From: Gnomoniopsis sp. IMI 355080
Taxonomy: Eukaryota > Ascomycota > Sordariomycetes > Diaporthales > Gnomoniaceae
Assembly (NCBI GenBank): GCA_027946555.1
Contig: JAPEVC010000092.1
Span: forward strand, 62,001-126,000
Reading direction: 5' to 3'
DNA: 64,000 nucleotides
Under the pieces are notes generated by a model, which saw only the letters and a program-made list of their open reading frames with translations, made no database searches and had not been told where the DNA came from. The position numbers and the translations under genes were made by a program. Of the stretch, positions 1 to 12,622 are shown in pieces (within the stretch, counting starts at the first letter, position 1; each line of letters begins with the position of its first letter).

Positions 1-1609
1 GTACATTGGGCCATAACCCCGTGATCCTTGGGGTGGGTATTTGCAGTAGCCAACGATGCGGGCTGCGTCTTCCTAATATTCAGGCCACAAGCATTAGTTT
101 AACATGTTGAATACGTGAGCGCGCAGGCCGCCTCTCTTCCGGTGTCCCTCTCGCCGTCAAAAAAGCAAGATTTGCAGAATTGTTTTTCGTACGCTTAGCG
201 AATGGACAGGAAAGTGGGAGAAAATCAAAGACGTACAGCATTGTGGCACATGGGAACCATAACACCATGAGCACCCGCGTCGAGCGCCCTCTTGATCATC
301 CATTCTTCTCCCCATGGCACGCGGATGATAGGGCTGGCTCCTTCAGATGCGACAGCGGTTGTAAGCTGCCGAGATAGTTTCGTCAGGTCATGTGTATCAT
401 GATAGCGGAGCAGCTATGTGTGTTTAACTAGGCTACAAACCTCATAGTAGTGATGGTCTGCGATCAAGCCATGCTCGGCGTCGATCAGCACCCAGGAAAA
501 GCCCCCAGTTGGCGACAGGGAGGGAGACCGAAGAAGAAGCCTTGCAACAGCTGCAGAGGGCAAGCTGAGAATCCATCGCAAGAGGCATCATGTCAGTTTT
601 CAAATCAGGTCATCAGACTGGAAGAGAAGCACTGCGGCGGAGGAGGAGGAGGAGGAGGGGTTGAGGATCAAAGGAAAACCCACGTGAGCCAGAACCCAAG
701 CGCCGGCGCCTTTTTCTGGAGGGATGTACCCAAGGCTGTGACAAGAGACATGATGATTATTTTTTTCGAATTATAAGTAACCTAGGCAAGTGGGGTGTCA
801 AGAGTCCAGTGGCTAGGTAAATTCTGTGCTATGTGTCTACTGAGTATTGTTATAGTCCAAGGCAAAAGAAGTGATGCCCATTCCCTACCTATCAAGTCGA
901 GTGTCCGTCTTTCGGGATCAGGAGCAATGAGGGCCGAGGGGTTGCGTGTGGGGGTCTACGGGCACTGTATCTAGGCCCTGTGGGACCCGCAATTCTCAAT
1001 GAATAGAGGGGGGCTATACGTTTAGCCATCAGGCGAAAAGCACGCCAGAATCCATTCTGTATACATAGGTGCCCCAGGTTCCCCAGCCGATTGTTGCTTG
1101 TTTGTGTGGAGTCCGGGGGTTCGCAGCGGGGTGAGCGATTACGGAGTTGACGTAGCGGGACTTCGACCCGGGTCTAACACTTAGGTTTGCTAGTTGAGTA
1201 GATGTCGTAAGGCCACCAAAACATAAAACAACTTAACACTTTGATACATGTAGATATCTTTTCAGAAATGGGACTTGGATCTTGAAATGTTATTCGTGTA
1301 TGAATCATGCTGTAATGATCTCTGTAATGGTCTCCGTTGCGTTCGACTTAACACTCTTCAAGACCCCTCCATCGTTTTTGTGCACAGAGCAACGTCGAGA
1401 CCCGGTGCAAGTAATGTATTGATTTTCAGCATTTGGAATTCGTCGAATGCTCTTCTTCCGGCAATTTGGCAGAGACCAGGTTTTCCAAATACACACTAGA
1501 CAATTTGTGAAATCATCGACCAGACAGGCAATCCAGTCCCCTCCCCCCGGGGTGTTGGATGAGGCCCCCAGCATACTGACCGAAACCAGCCCAACACCTC
1601 CTGTCCACT
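1..1609. other. Intergenic, no gene supported
   Basis: No open frame here shows a recognisable domain, signal peptide or fungal splice structure. A (GGA)n purine microsatellite lies at about 638-660 and would encode polyglycine in the one plus-strand frame that crosses it, which argues against coding. The last few hundred bases probably hold the 3' UTR of the minus-strand WSC gene that ends at 1610. Confidence 0.5.
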
Positions 1610-3135
1610 TCATGCCTTTATACCAGCCTTCTCACTCTCCGTGTCTAAGGTCTCCGATGCCGTTGACATTGTCCATCTCCAACTCGGCGAAGAGGACGAA
1701 GTCTTGTCCTCCGATAACGCAGAAACTGCATCCTGTCCACCGCGCCATGTAGGCATATCTGCTGAGTCCACCGCTGATATCTCGCCCGACGACTGTGACG
1801 GAAGTGCCCTCCTATCATCCTGTTTCCCATCCTCACGTGCAGCAAGACCATGATCGACCGCTCCAGCAGGTGGAAAGGGCGCTGACAATCTCCGGCGGTG
1901 CCACGCTCTATCCCCTAATCCATGAACCGGTGCGATCTCGGGCGGGTGCACCACGATCGATGGCGCAGAAGTATGCGTCTCCTCTGGGATATCCGCAAAT
2001 CTTGGCGTCCTAGGCGTCAGGGGGCTGCTGCTCTTGTTGTTTGGCCAGTCTGCGCCTGTCGTCGCAGCAACACCAATCTGATTCTTGCGCGCGAAGAGGT
2101 GAGATGGCGAGTGCTGGTCCATAACCACGCCGTCAAGACGCCGTACATCAATCTTCACGGCATCGCGGATGCTCGCTGCATCGTGAATGTTGTTGGTGGC
2201 CGTCAACGTCGTCACAGAGCTCGATGTGATGTCTGATACTGTGGCTGCCAGCTGTGTATGTCCCCGCCTTGTACACCACCTTGCGGCCATGAAGACCAGA
2301 AGAGCCAGGCCTACAACTCCCGACACGCTGCCAATAGTGATACCCGCTATGACGCCCGGATTACTCGAGCCACTGGTGTCTGTATCGCTAAGTCCGGAAA
2401 TGCTGGCGCCGCTGCCGTGGCTGCCAGCGCTGTTCGGTTGAGCAGCTGGATCCGAGGAGGCGAGACTCCCGTCGCTGCTACTAGAGCTGTTCGGCTGTGC
2501 CGCCAAGTCCGCCGAATTCGATTGGTAAATCGATATGTAGCCTTTTCCCCCACAAGCCTCAGTGCTATTGCCCACACATGACAGGGTGCAGTCGGTAGAA
2601 TCGGCTTTGGGCGTTGTCGCGTTGAATGTTGTTCCACAGTAACAGGAGCTGGAGACAACAGAGCGAGGTTAGCAGAACCATCTCGTCACCCACAGAGAGC
2701 CTGCCGAGGCGACGACGAGAGAACGTACTCGCCACTAGCCACGCCGACGAAGGGATACACCACAGCCGACGCGCACGTCTTCAAACAAAACGAGAGGGAC
2801 ATGTTGTTCGTCTCAGGGACCGCATAGTCCTGTCCAAGCATCGTGCCGATGTCCTCGGTCCCGGCCTGCGCATAGCACCCTTGCAAAACGTACTCCTTGC
2901 CCTCGCTCGTCATCTCGTGGGGTGATGGCGCAGGGTCCGTGGTCGAGGCAAACTTGGCCGCACCTCGCGTGACTGTTTGCGTGAGTGTAGTAGTAGTTGT
3001 GGACGTAGTCGTAGTGGTTGTGGTTGCCGTGGTGTCATCTTGATCCGAGGCAGCCTCCGCGATGCAAAGCTGGGGAAGCAAAATGGCCATTGCTACAGAC
3101 GGCAGGATGCGCATCGTGCCTTCCATGTTGACCAT
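1610..3135 (-). CDS. WSC-domain single-pass membrane protein (wall-stress-sensor-like)
   Basis: Two exons, 3135-2729 and 2648-1610, with an 80 bp intron (GTACGT donor, CAG acceptor); 481 aa. The join restores GDSCYCGTTFNATTP, the core of a WSC domain, which spans about residues 83-178 with its conserved cysteines (GCYAQ, CLKTC, CYCG, CTLSC, ACGG). Residues about 8-25 form a signal peptide (the real start may be the Met of MRILPSV at 3114). A Ser/Thr-rich extracellular stretch leads to one membrane helix at about 234-259, followed by CTRRGH and a 220-residue disordered cytosolic tail. This order matches fungal Wsc1-3 sensors, which report wall stress to Rho1 and the cell-integrity MAP kinase path. 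However, the Ser/Thr stalk is short, so a WSC protein of other function is possible. Family call is firm; the sensor role is inferred. Confidence 0.88.
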
Positions 3136-3448
3136 CGATTTTTGTTCTTCTCGCGACGCAGAAATCCTTCTTTCAGAGTTGTCCGAGAACGAAACGCACG
3201 CGAGACCTTGAGATTCCCGCGCTGGTCATCCATCTTTCTGGACTTGGAGTCGTCCATGACTGTGAACAAAGGCACCCTCGACAGAACAAAGAAACCCTTG
3301 TCGGAAACAGACTCCTGGCGCGCCGCGATCCACTAACCTTTTGTCAAAGCTATTGTGACTTGTAAAAGGTAACGTCAACCTCGCTTGAGGGACTTGAGTA
3401 CGGAAATCTGCCCCCATACTGCATTACCCCGTGAGAACTCTTTAATGT

Positions 3449-3520
3449 CACAAAAGAGAGAGAGGAAGAGAGAAAGAGAGAGAAAGAAACTAAGAAAAGG
3501 AAAGAGGAAAAAGGAAGTCC
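3449..3520 (-). promoter_or_regulatory. CT-rich tract upstream of the WSC gene
   Basis: On the minus strand this is a long pyrimidine run (CTTTCTCTCTCTTTCTCTC and similar) about 320-390 bp before the WSC start codon. CT-rich blocks just upstream of transcription starts are common in filamentous fungal promoters. It could equally be a simple repeat without function. Confidence 0.35.
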
Positions 3521-6500
3521 AGCAACATGATGCACTAGCATCAGCAGGAAACGGACCAAAGACAGAGAAAAAGGAACAGATATCCACGAAGGGACAGCAA
3601 AAAGGCAGCGCACAACATTCTTATGTGCCCAGCCCCAACAACACTAGGCGACTGACACGAATAGCAAATTTTATCATCCATGCCAATGATAACGACATCC
3701 ACCCGAGACACTTGCGTGCCAGAGATAACAGCGCAGAGCTCTCGAAAAGCTCCGAGTTGGGTAAAAAGGGCCACGGCGCCACCAACGCTTCTTTTGTTCT
3801 CGGTGAAGACTTCCCAACAAGAGAGATCGTTTGCTCCTTCCCTGCAGGTTGGGCGTCATGCAAATATCTCCGGAACGATGATTATATGGTAGATCTTTGG
3901 ACTGGTGTGTAGGGGTTGAAGAGATAAGCAAGAGAACCTTGGAGGAGAGAGAGAGTCTCTTCCAACACAGTGACGGGCGTCCACGGGATCGGCCAAGCAC
4001 TGCTTAAGATACAGTGCCGCTGGGCTAAAATCTGAGAGTGCGTCAAGTCATTCAAGGTATCGTGTTGACAAACAGTACTGTCGTTGGATCGTTAGGACAT
4101 TATGCGTAGATAGTCTCTAGAATTATCAATCCAAGCCTGAAAAAGGATTACGACGTTGGATTTGATACTTCTAGCGCCCCTTGATATAGAAGGTGCCATA
4201 AAATGGCGTACGTCGTCCGTCGAGTCGTTATCAAGAAGCCTGACACAATCTTCAAACAAATCATCCTATGAAGAGGGCAGTCCCCATATCCAATCTAGCA
4301 GCATTGAGCCTCAATTGATTGATACGGGAAACTAGTCGCGTGTGGTCCTTTTACACTTTGGTGATACGCAGGTGCAGGGCCATGCCGTGCCAACTAACAC
4401 CCAAGGCCCAACAACCAACCCCTGAGGGGTTTCTGATAGGGAACTTCCTCTCCAGCCATTCCGCTGAGCCTATGCTATCTCTCCCCTCCCCCCGTGATTG
4501 CGTCTTCGGCCAACCCAAGTCATGTTTATCGAGATTGTGCCAGTTCTACATGGCATTTTTCCCCCTCGCCCCAGTCGTCCTTGCCTGCGAGTGCGACCTG
4601 CCGGATCAGCCAAAGCCGTCTTCTGATAGTGTCCAGTGGGGCCCCTCCTCGGGAAGCAGGAGGCTCTGCTCGTGCTTTTCCCTTCCCCCAGAGATAAGGG
4701 AAGTGAAAAAGTCTGGGGTTGAAGGGGCTCGGGTCCTGCCTTTGACGTGCATATAAGAAGTCTCCCAACTCCCCTTCTCCGTGCGGCATGTCTATTATTG
4801 TATTTGTTATGAGAGTCAGACCTTACGAATGCCGAAGAGACTAAGCTCAGCAAGACTTTACACGAAGTTCGAAGTTTCGGGAAAATTTAAAAACTACACG
4901 ATGCGCGGCTCGTCTGGATGAGGCAACCCGTTTGCGCACCCGAGCATATCAACCGGAACGAATCGATGAAGTCGGCCAAGACGAACGGCTGCAATATCGC
5001 ACGAGGGCATGAACTCCTGTCCATCTATAGCCCGCTCCTCAATAAGCAACACCAGGAGACGGCATCATATTGTGAAGACACTGAGCGAAGGATCGACGTG
5101 ACGAGGCGAGAATTGAGGGAATCAGCCCAGGACGAACACCGACGCAATGGCGATCGTCTGGAACGAGTAACCCGAGCGGTCGATCCAGCCCACGAAGAAG
5201 CTGATGAAACAACCTACGGTTCGAGCATGTCAATACCATGTATACCCTCTCTCCATATGGGACCCGACGGCACTCCAATTTTGCATTCTCAAGAGGGCCC
5301 AGGGACCAGCTCGTGCTCAGGAAAAAGAAGGGGGCATCCCACAGACCGAGCTGCAACCCCCACGCATAAAGATGAGTTTCATTGGCTGTCCCCACACCCC
5401 GTTCCCACGATCATCAATTTGATTTTTGGGACCCCTGCCTTGCCTGTCCATCGCCGTTACTTAGCGCCTGGGGCTGGTCTCGTGAGAGTGGGACGAGGGG
5501 GGGGGTGGGTTGGGAGCAAGCTGATAGATGATGATGAACATCACCATCGGAACCGTTTGTTTTTGATCAATTTGAATTCGATGACACGAAAACATAGCCT
5601 ACCCCCTCTGTGCCCACCTGTGGTGGTAAGTCGAAAGCTGATGATGGTGGACACGGCAAGTTCTTGGCTTGAGCGACGGATATACGGCGGCCATACCGGC
5701 ACGGTGACGTCTCGTCGGAAAACAATCCGTTACCGAATAAGAAATACGGCAATGGAGAGAGGGTGTGTCTGCACTTTAGTGCACAGCGCAGGAGTTCTGG
5801 GTAATCTGACCCGCCCCGGTCCCAATATTCCAATCGCGCTAGTCTCCATCAAGATGCTGCCTGTTGATGTGCATTATGAACGGTTCCGGCGAGCTTTCAC
5901 CCGAAGGCTCAGTGACACGGCGCTATAGGCGGCTGTTCAGTCCACTACCATAGTATGTTTTGGGTGAGGTGATCAATCTGTGAATCCGCGTTCACCGCCC
6001 TCTTGTATATTGACAGAGGCCGTTTCGACAAGGAGCTCCTTGCTCTGGTCTTGTGGGAGAACAACGTGCTGTGCCAGGATGGAGTAGATCTTTGACCGGG
6101 ATTCTATCTCGGGACCAGGAAATCGGAATGGCTTCGTCTTGATCCAGCTCCACCCAACGGCTTCGACAGACTACAAATATTAGGTGTCTTCTTGCTATAA
6201 GTACTTGTACTTGTTTAGCCTGGATGACTAACTCGAAAGAAGGGCAGCGTGGTGTCTTCCGTAGGGCTTACAGCCAGGCGTGTTCAGTTGACCCAGAGTC
6301 CGCCGGCACAACATAGGTTGCAAGATGACGGCGAGGGCGCCTACAATGGTAGTTTCAACAGGGCTTTGCGTCCAGGGTCAGTCTGATCATAGCCGAATCA
6401 GCTGTCATCTACGAGACCTCGAGGCAAATTCCGATCTGTAAAAGTATTGAGGGAACAGAACGAGTCGTGGTCGCAATTACTTGAAAGTACAATGTAAGAT

Positions 6501-7645
6501 CGTTTCGATATCGCCGAAAAGAGATGTGCAGCTTTTCCGAAGTTTCAGCGGTGATGAGGATCTTTGTGCAGCTCGGAGCCCCAGATGCGTGGCTTGTGTT
6601 GGAATGCAGGGTCCCTCCGTAGCCTTTGCCATTTGCGTGAGTCGCGGGCCGATTACATGAGGCTTGGTGGAGCAATTCGTGTTCTCAAGTGGAGTGGCTC
6701 AAAGCCTGGCGGCTACGGCAAGTTGGAAGGTTGGAAGCTGTAACGGCACAGCATGGTCTTGGTAGGACAGCAACGATGCTGTGGCTTGCATAGCGTTGTT
6801 AAGATACTTCGATGGTAGTATGTTAATGGCAAGGGCGAATGTAGGGCACGGCGGAGATGAGGCCGATCAACAGTTCGAAGCTGGTTTTGAGCTCTTCCGT
6901 GGATTCTTGGCTCCGGAGAACCCTTACAAATGCGACCAACCCGACAGGATGGCATCTATATTCGACCGAGGCTAGGAGCCTCGTCAGCACCCGAAACTGG
7001 AGACAGCTGCAAGTCCAGGAGATGAACGCTCGTCAGCCAGGATGATCCGTGTCAGTGTAGAATCACCCTGTCGCCCATCCCCGAATTTAGAGTAAAGCGG
7101 AACACGCGACGGGACATGAGAGGCACCGCGATCGGAGAGGATGGACGACCGGACAAAGCCGGAATCGATGCGGTGTCCTTCTGGCTGACAATGGACGCTC
7201 CACTGCTGCTGACGGTGTTGCTGCTGCGAGCGTATGAAGTCGACGAGTTGGTGAAGACGAAATGTTCTCTTGGCCATTGGGCCCAGGTTTGCGGGTGCCT
7301 GAGAGCTTGGGCCAGGCTGTCGTCATTTCTCTGCTTTCCAATTTCCTTTGGTTGCATTGCAGAACCCGATTGTATGGAGTCGGGCGCACAAGGTTCATCT
7401 TAAGTGCACGGCCACCACTAAATGTGACGGGCCCGTCAATTGGCACTTGTGGTCCTCATCCACGTGGAGCCAATTTTCACATGCTTTCCTTGTTCTCGTT
7501 GCTCAACTTGCACAAAGGCCTTAAAAAAAAAAAGAGGCCTAAAATAGGGAGGGAAAAAAGTTTTGGCATGCGCCGCGCATCTTGTGTATTGACCCGCGAT
7601 ATTGTAAGAGGTCTCCGATCAACATACTGGCATCTTGTTAATATG

Positions 7646-7680
7646 CTGCCGCCGCCACTACTACTGCTGCTGCTGCTGCA
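7646..7680. repeat. Trinucleotide microsatellite
   Basis: A run of GCC units passing into ACT and then GCT units. It lies in a stretch without a supported gene. Confidence 0.7.
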
Positions 7681-10600
7681 ATGCGGGCGGCTTGAATCGT
7701 TGCCAGACATAATCTTGAAATTATCCCGTGTGCCTTGACTGGTGATATTCTAAATTCGACACGGGTGATTTCGAAAGATGAATTCGATCGCATGGTCAAG
7801 CGTGACGAATTTAGCCAAAAGCCGGCCATGCGGAACGACTCAGTGACAAGGTTTTGAAGGTCTGAAAATGAGGAGGAATTGACCAATCAAGACGAACAAA
7901 GTCTCGTGAACACCAGACAGCTGAGGCGGGGACTGGGAAGATGCCAGCACCGACAAGCTTTCGCTCCGCCCAGGTGGCTAGGGTTCTGTGTAGGGGCTCA
8001 ATGTTCAACGCTACGGGTCATGTCGGAATCGCCTCGATGGTCACCTCCGCTGTCCATGGTTTTGTTCGACAGCGGCGGCAGATGGCCACACTTGGAACGG
8101 CCTTGTCCCCACGGTGAGACCTTCCTGAATCATATGGATGCGGCTGAGAAAAAGGGAGCAAGTGACTCCGGTGTCACGCGGTCGAAAACGTCGGCGAGTA
8201 GTTAAATCAACGACTCTGCGGCCCGCGGGTTATGCTTGTGATGACTGCTGAGAGGGTGTGTGCTCTGCCCACGCAAGAGGCGCATTGACATACTCTCTCC
8301 CCCTCCTTCTCATGAACCGTCGTGGGGGTCGACCCTTGACTGGGCCAGCTAGCAAGGGGAGCCAATGTACTCGGTACTTTGACGTTACATTCATAGCCTG
8401 CCCGCCACTTCTTTCATCCGTAGCCGGCTGAAATGTTCCAATCCCTTGGCCTGAACGCTCGAGTATTAACCGCGCTTGGAAGGGTCTGGAGTGCTGATGG
8501 ATGTTTTTCAGCGTATGTACAGTACAGTACATACTAAGTGTTGAAGATGAAGCAACACAAGCTTTCACCAAATTGACTTTCTCGACCACCGACAAACCGT
8601 CATGGCGGCGTGGGATGCATTTTGTGAGAACTGAGAACCGGCGCAAAAGATGGGTCGGATGGTGGGAGTCGGTCTTGTGCCAGGTCCTGAAGGAGGCAGG
8701 TTGGCCGTCAAAGGTGACACTGAAGAATGGACCCTGTGTTCGAGGTCGCTCGCTGGGATAGAAGCAAGGATAAGGCCTTGAGCGAGTGGGACATCATAGT
8801 GGGGGTAAGCCTGCTAAGTTTCCAACGTCGAAGCGACCCTGGCGCACCGCAATGCGACGCGCACTTGCCTCGAGTCTAGCCAGTGTCGTCTTTGTGCGTG
8901 CGACCTGGTCTCATCTCGTGTATTTGCCATATTATCTGGAAAGAAAAAAGAGAAAAAAAACAGCCACTCACCGTTGGACGCTTGCACAGCACCTGTTGGC
9001 TGACAGACACTGACCACACTGACCATCCCATCCGTGCCATATCGTGAACATTGCCGCTGACCCTAAACTCCGATGAGCACAGACAAACCACTTCTGGGCA
9101 GTCTGGGGCAAAAGCTACCAGGCAAACTACGGGACTGCTAATAAACTATGTGGAGCCATCCCCCTCCCCCCCAAAATCTCGCTGGACCCAGCGTCGACTT
9201 TCAGACTCTGGAGAGGAGGAAAACTGGGACGTGGCAATGGACCCTTCCTTGTACCCATCTCATTCCCGAGGTTCGAGGCCATTTCTTCCTCCACCAAGTG
9301 CCGCATGGTGACGACGTGCTGGGCCCGGTAAGAGAGGCTGAGAACGCGGGCCGTGAATGCGGCACTCTCCAGTGTCCACTTTGGTAGATGACCGGAACTT
9401 GACCGTATGGTAATACTATGTAAGGAGTGAATATGTCAGCGTATCGCGGGGTCGAGTGGACACAAACGAGACGGAATGTCAACCCCTTCGCTCGTGGTGC
9501 GTGAAGTTAGGGTCCCTCTTTGAGGAGAGCAAACCCCACCGAAGGTGAGACTGGTCGCCGCTTTGCGACGACCCAAGGGTGCGGTTGCAGCTGTGGGCCA
9601 GGCCGATGAAGAGGAATTGGGCGCGTCCTTTGCACTGCAGGGGCGGAAGCGAAAGCAACGGTGGTGGTCTGGGAATTATGGACCAGCATCGCTTCGCCGC
9701 GGATGAGGATTTTGTCTGGGACTGTTCTGGCCGCGGACCACTGTGCCAGTTGCCTGCGTGTCCAAGTTCGTGTTCTGCTTGCATGTCCTATATCCGGAGT
9801 GCGAAGGCAATAACTAAAGGGGGGGGGTCCGCATATAACCTGGCGGGCTCTGGAAGGGGGACGACAACAAACGTCGTCTTCGGCCGGCTGTCGCAGTTAC
9901 GCGGATCGCGCAAACGCGATGTCAAGGGTCAAGGTGGAAGTCGATGGTCAAGGTGCAGGCGATCTGGTTGCTGGTGGAGTTCTGCTATAACATGGTACAT
10001 GACAACCCGCGCTGAAGAGTGGCAACCTGGCTGCACGACTGCTTCCGTATCCGTGCTTGCAGATGTCCACGAGCTCCCACCCAACTGGCCCAATGACCCG
10101 CCATCGAACGGTCTCTCGATATTCCATGTTTACCTTGACTCCATCTTCTGCGTTGTAGATCCGGATCGTCATGTTTTGCCGCTTACTTACTAAGTATTAA
10201 TCCACCTCTCTGGCGTCTGGGCAGGCCTGGCTAGACTGGCAGTTGGCATCACGATGGAGGCTACCAGTGTATTTGAATGTACTACCCATGGCGTACCTAG
10301 GTAGACTTCAACCATCTTAACATGCTGCCACGCAAGCGACCAGTGAATGAGACCCAGCCACGGATGAATGCACGAACACGCCATTGACGTATGAAAAATT
10401 GCGAGTTTGGTAGCCTCGCTCCCACAACGATTCAGCCCTCCAGTCAAACGTCGTTGCCGTTTGTTGGAAATGGCCCCGAAGCCACAACGCTCTCCCAGTG
10501 GGACAAAGCCCACGCATGCCGATCACCGGCCCCACTCTACGAACATCCCTGTCGGTAGCCAGTACCTCGTTCCGTACTTGCAGCGTGAGACCCCACGCTC

Positions 10601-11383
10601 TCGGTCCCAACCACCGTCATCAAGAGGGTCTGGTTGGTGAAGACTAATGCTACTATGTACAATGTTCCTTCTGATGGCGGAAGAAAAAGACCGGCAAGCA
10701 ACAGATTCACGGCATAACCGACTCTGTGTAGTATGCTGGGTCTGCCGAAGCGCATCCAGTGTGCATTTGCCAATTCGAGGCACTGAGCAGTATTTAATTT
10801 TACATTCCGGTGGCATAGTAGTATAAAGTATAAATATACCTAGTACCCATCCGGGTATCGACAGGGTTAATCGCAGGATATATCATTATGGTATAAGGAG
10901 TACACTAAATACGGCCCCAAATGGACACAAATTGACACCTTTTGTCGCGTGGTCCTTCTCCCGAAGGCAAGGAAGTACAGGGAACTTATTGCGTACTGTC
11001 AAGCTTCAAACCCAAGTTCACGGGTTCGGAGCCAAGGACAGGCCACCTTGGCACCTTGTGTTCAGACACTAGTCCGAGCAAAATTAGGCAAGGGAAAGGG
11101 GCTGGAGCAGTCGAGAGAGCAAAGTGCAACCCGTTGAAGATTCCGGGAAAACTTCTATGCTCCTAGTTGCACCGGTGGACCGGGGACAAGGCTGGTCGTC
11201 TGCACGACTTGAATCGACCGCTCGAAGGCGGTTCTTTGAGATCTACGTAGCCGGCTTTTCCACCGAGGCTAAAATACCTCTAGAAGACTAAGGGGACCTC
11301 TTCGGCACAGGACCCAATATGCACTCATTGGCCTGTCGGGACTTGGTTGATGCCCATGAACTTCTTGATTTTTGTTTTCTTGC

Positions 11384-11402
11384 TTTTTTTTTTTTTTTTT
11401 TA
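11384..11402. repeat. Homopolymer T run (19 bp)
   Basis: Uninterrupted T run about 1.2 kb before the areA start codon. Length is likely to vary and may be affected by sequencing error. Confidence 0.8.
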
Positions 11403-12622
11403 AGTATTATCGTCTTGACTTTTAAAATTGAGTGAATGGAACCCGGGCCAAATCCCAAAGAGCTGGACTGTCGCGCGTACATACATTTGTCCACAGATGA
11501 CGGTATATCAAACTTGCGATAATTCCTCCTCGAGGTCACCCGTCGGATTCAGATTCAGGGACCCATCGTGGCTGCTGTGGTAGCATCCATGATCCGTGCA
11601 CACGACTCCATTCTTCGGTCGAGTGGGCCCACTTCGCGTGCAAGACCGTCCCACTCCGTCGTTGAAGAAGAGGCCCACCTGTGGTCCTCCACTGATGCAT
11701 TTTAAGCCGAGAGAAAGGCCTGCAGACGCCTGCGAGATGCTGGGGTTGGTTTGGGAGTGGTAGAGTACATAGTAAGATGCAGCCAACTGTTGATTGCTAG
11801 TGAGTGGGGGGATAGAGCGCTTTCACGGCCGTTCTCGCAACTTCGGTACTGTGCCGTGCTGGGCCAGCTGCTTGAAGAGCCCTCGCGTCTGGGTGAAGCG
11901 TGCATACGCACGATGCAGGATGCACGACGCCCGATGCAGTCAAGGCAGGGCTCCCAGCCGCCATAGGCAGGCATCATACTACGCAGTAGGCATCTTGTTT
12001 GTATTTTGAAAGTGTCATAGGAAACGATTCCAGGCTTTGCGTGACATGCACCTATTTGTACTGCACTATTACAAGTAGTCGACACGCTGGCCAGTCGGTG
12101 CGACTTTCTATTTCCAGTCCGTCTCCCATATTTCACTGAATCGCGTTGCGAGTGAGAGTGTTTTCCAATTTTCCGCCCTCCACCCCCGCCCACCAAACTT
12201 GCTCTTCCCATCCACGACCTTATTACCGCTCTTGGTTGGCTAGCTCGTGTAAGTGGACTAGGCGGAGACAGCCTGGGTTGCACGACTTGGGGGACCGCTG
12301 CTCGGCTTGTGCGCTGAAAGAAGACCCCAGTGCAAGTTGGAAGGAACAGGGTGTGGGAGTGGAAAGGTGCACGTAGCCGAACGTGGGGAAGAGCCGCCCT
12401 GTCACTCACTCTCTTTGAGTCGAGGTCTCACTTTCAAGCCGGTGCGGTACTACTACAAGTCCAACATTCCCCCCCTCCGTTTTGGGCCGCTTGCTCCCGC
12501 TTTCTTTCCCACCACACCGACTTGTCTTCTGTTTCGGCCCCAGAGCAAGACGAGAGAAAAAAGAAAAGAAAGAAACAGAAGCCAAAGCCATAGCCAAAGA
12601 CGACTCGACTCGTTTCAACGGT

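Larger units (their letters stand above)
3136..12622. other. 9.5 kb gene-poor stretch upstream of areA
   Basis: Many open frames occur here on both strands, but none has a recognisable domain, signal peptide or consistent exon set. The first few hundred bases should be the promoter and 5' UTR of the WSC gene; the last kilobase or more should be the areA promoter and leader. Landmarks are a GA-rich tract (CT-rich on the minus strand) at about 3449-3520, a short palindrome at 8513-8534, a T run at 11384-11402 and a trinucleotide tract at 7646-7680. Base composition looks ordinary and I see no obvious transposon ends. Confidence 0.5.

Noticed and set aside
1140..1185. Possible minus-strand tRNA T arm (GGGTCGAAGTCCC)
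   Set aside because: A four-pair stem forms, but no D arm, anticodon arm or acceptor stem matches upstream.
4918..5928. 336-codon plus-strand open frame
   Set aside because: Composition is irregular, with a GRGGGWVGSKL run from a G-rich tract, no domain and no splice logic. The opposite strand holds a more protein-like fragment. Treated as chance.
9579..10193. 204-codon plus-strand open frame
   Set aside because: Trp/Cys/Ser/Gly-rich translation typical of out-of-frame GC-rich DNA; no recognisable feature.
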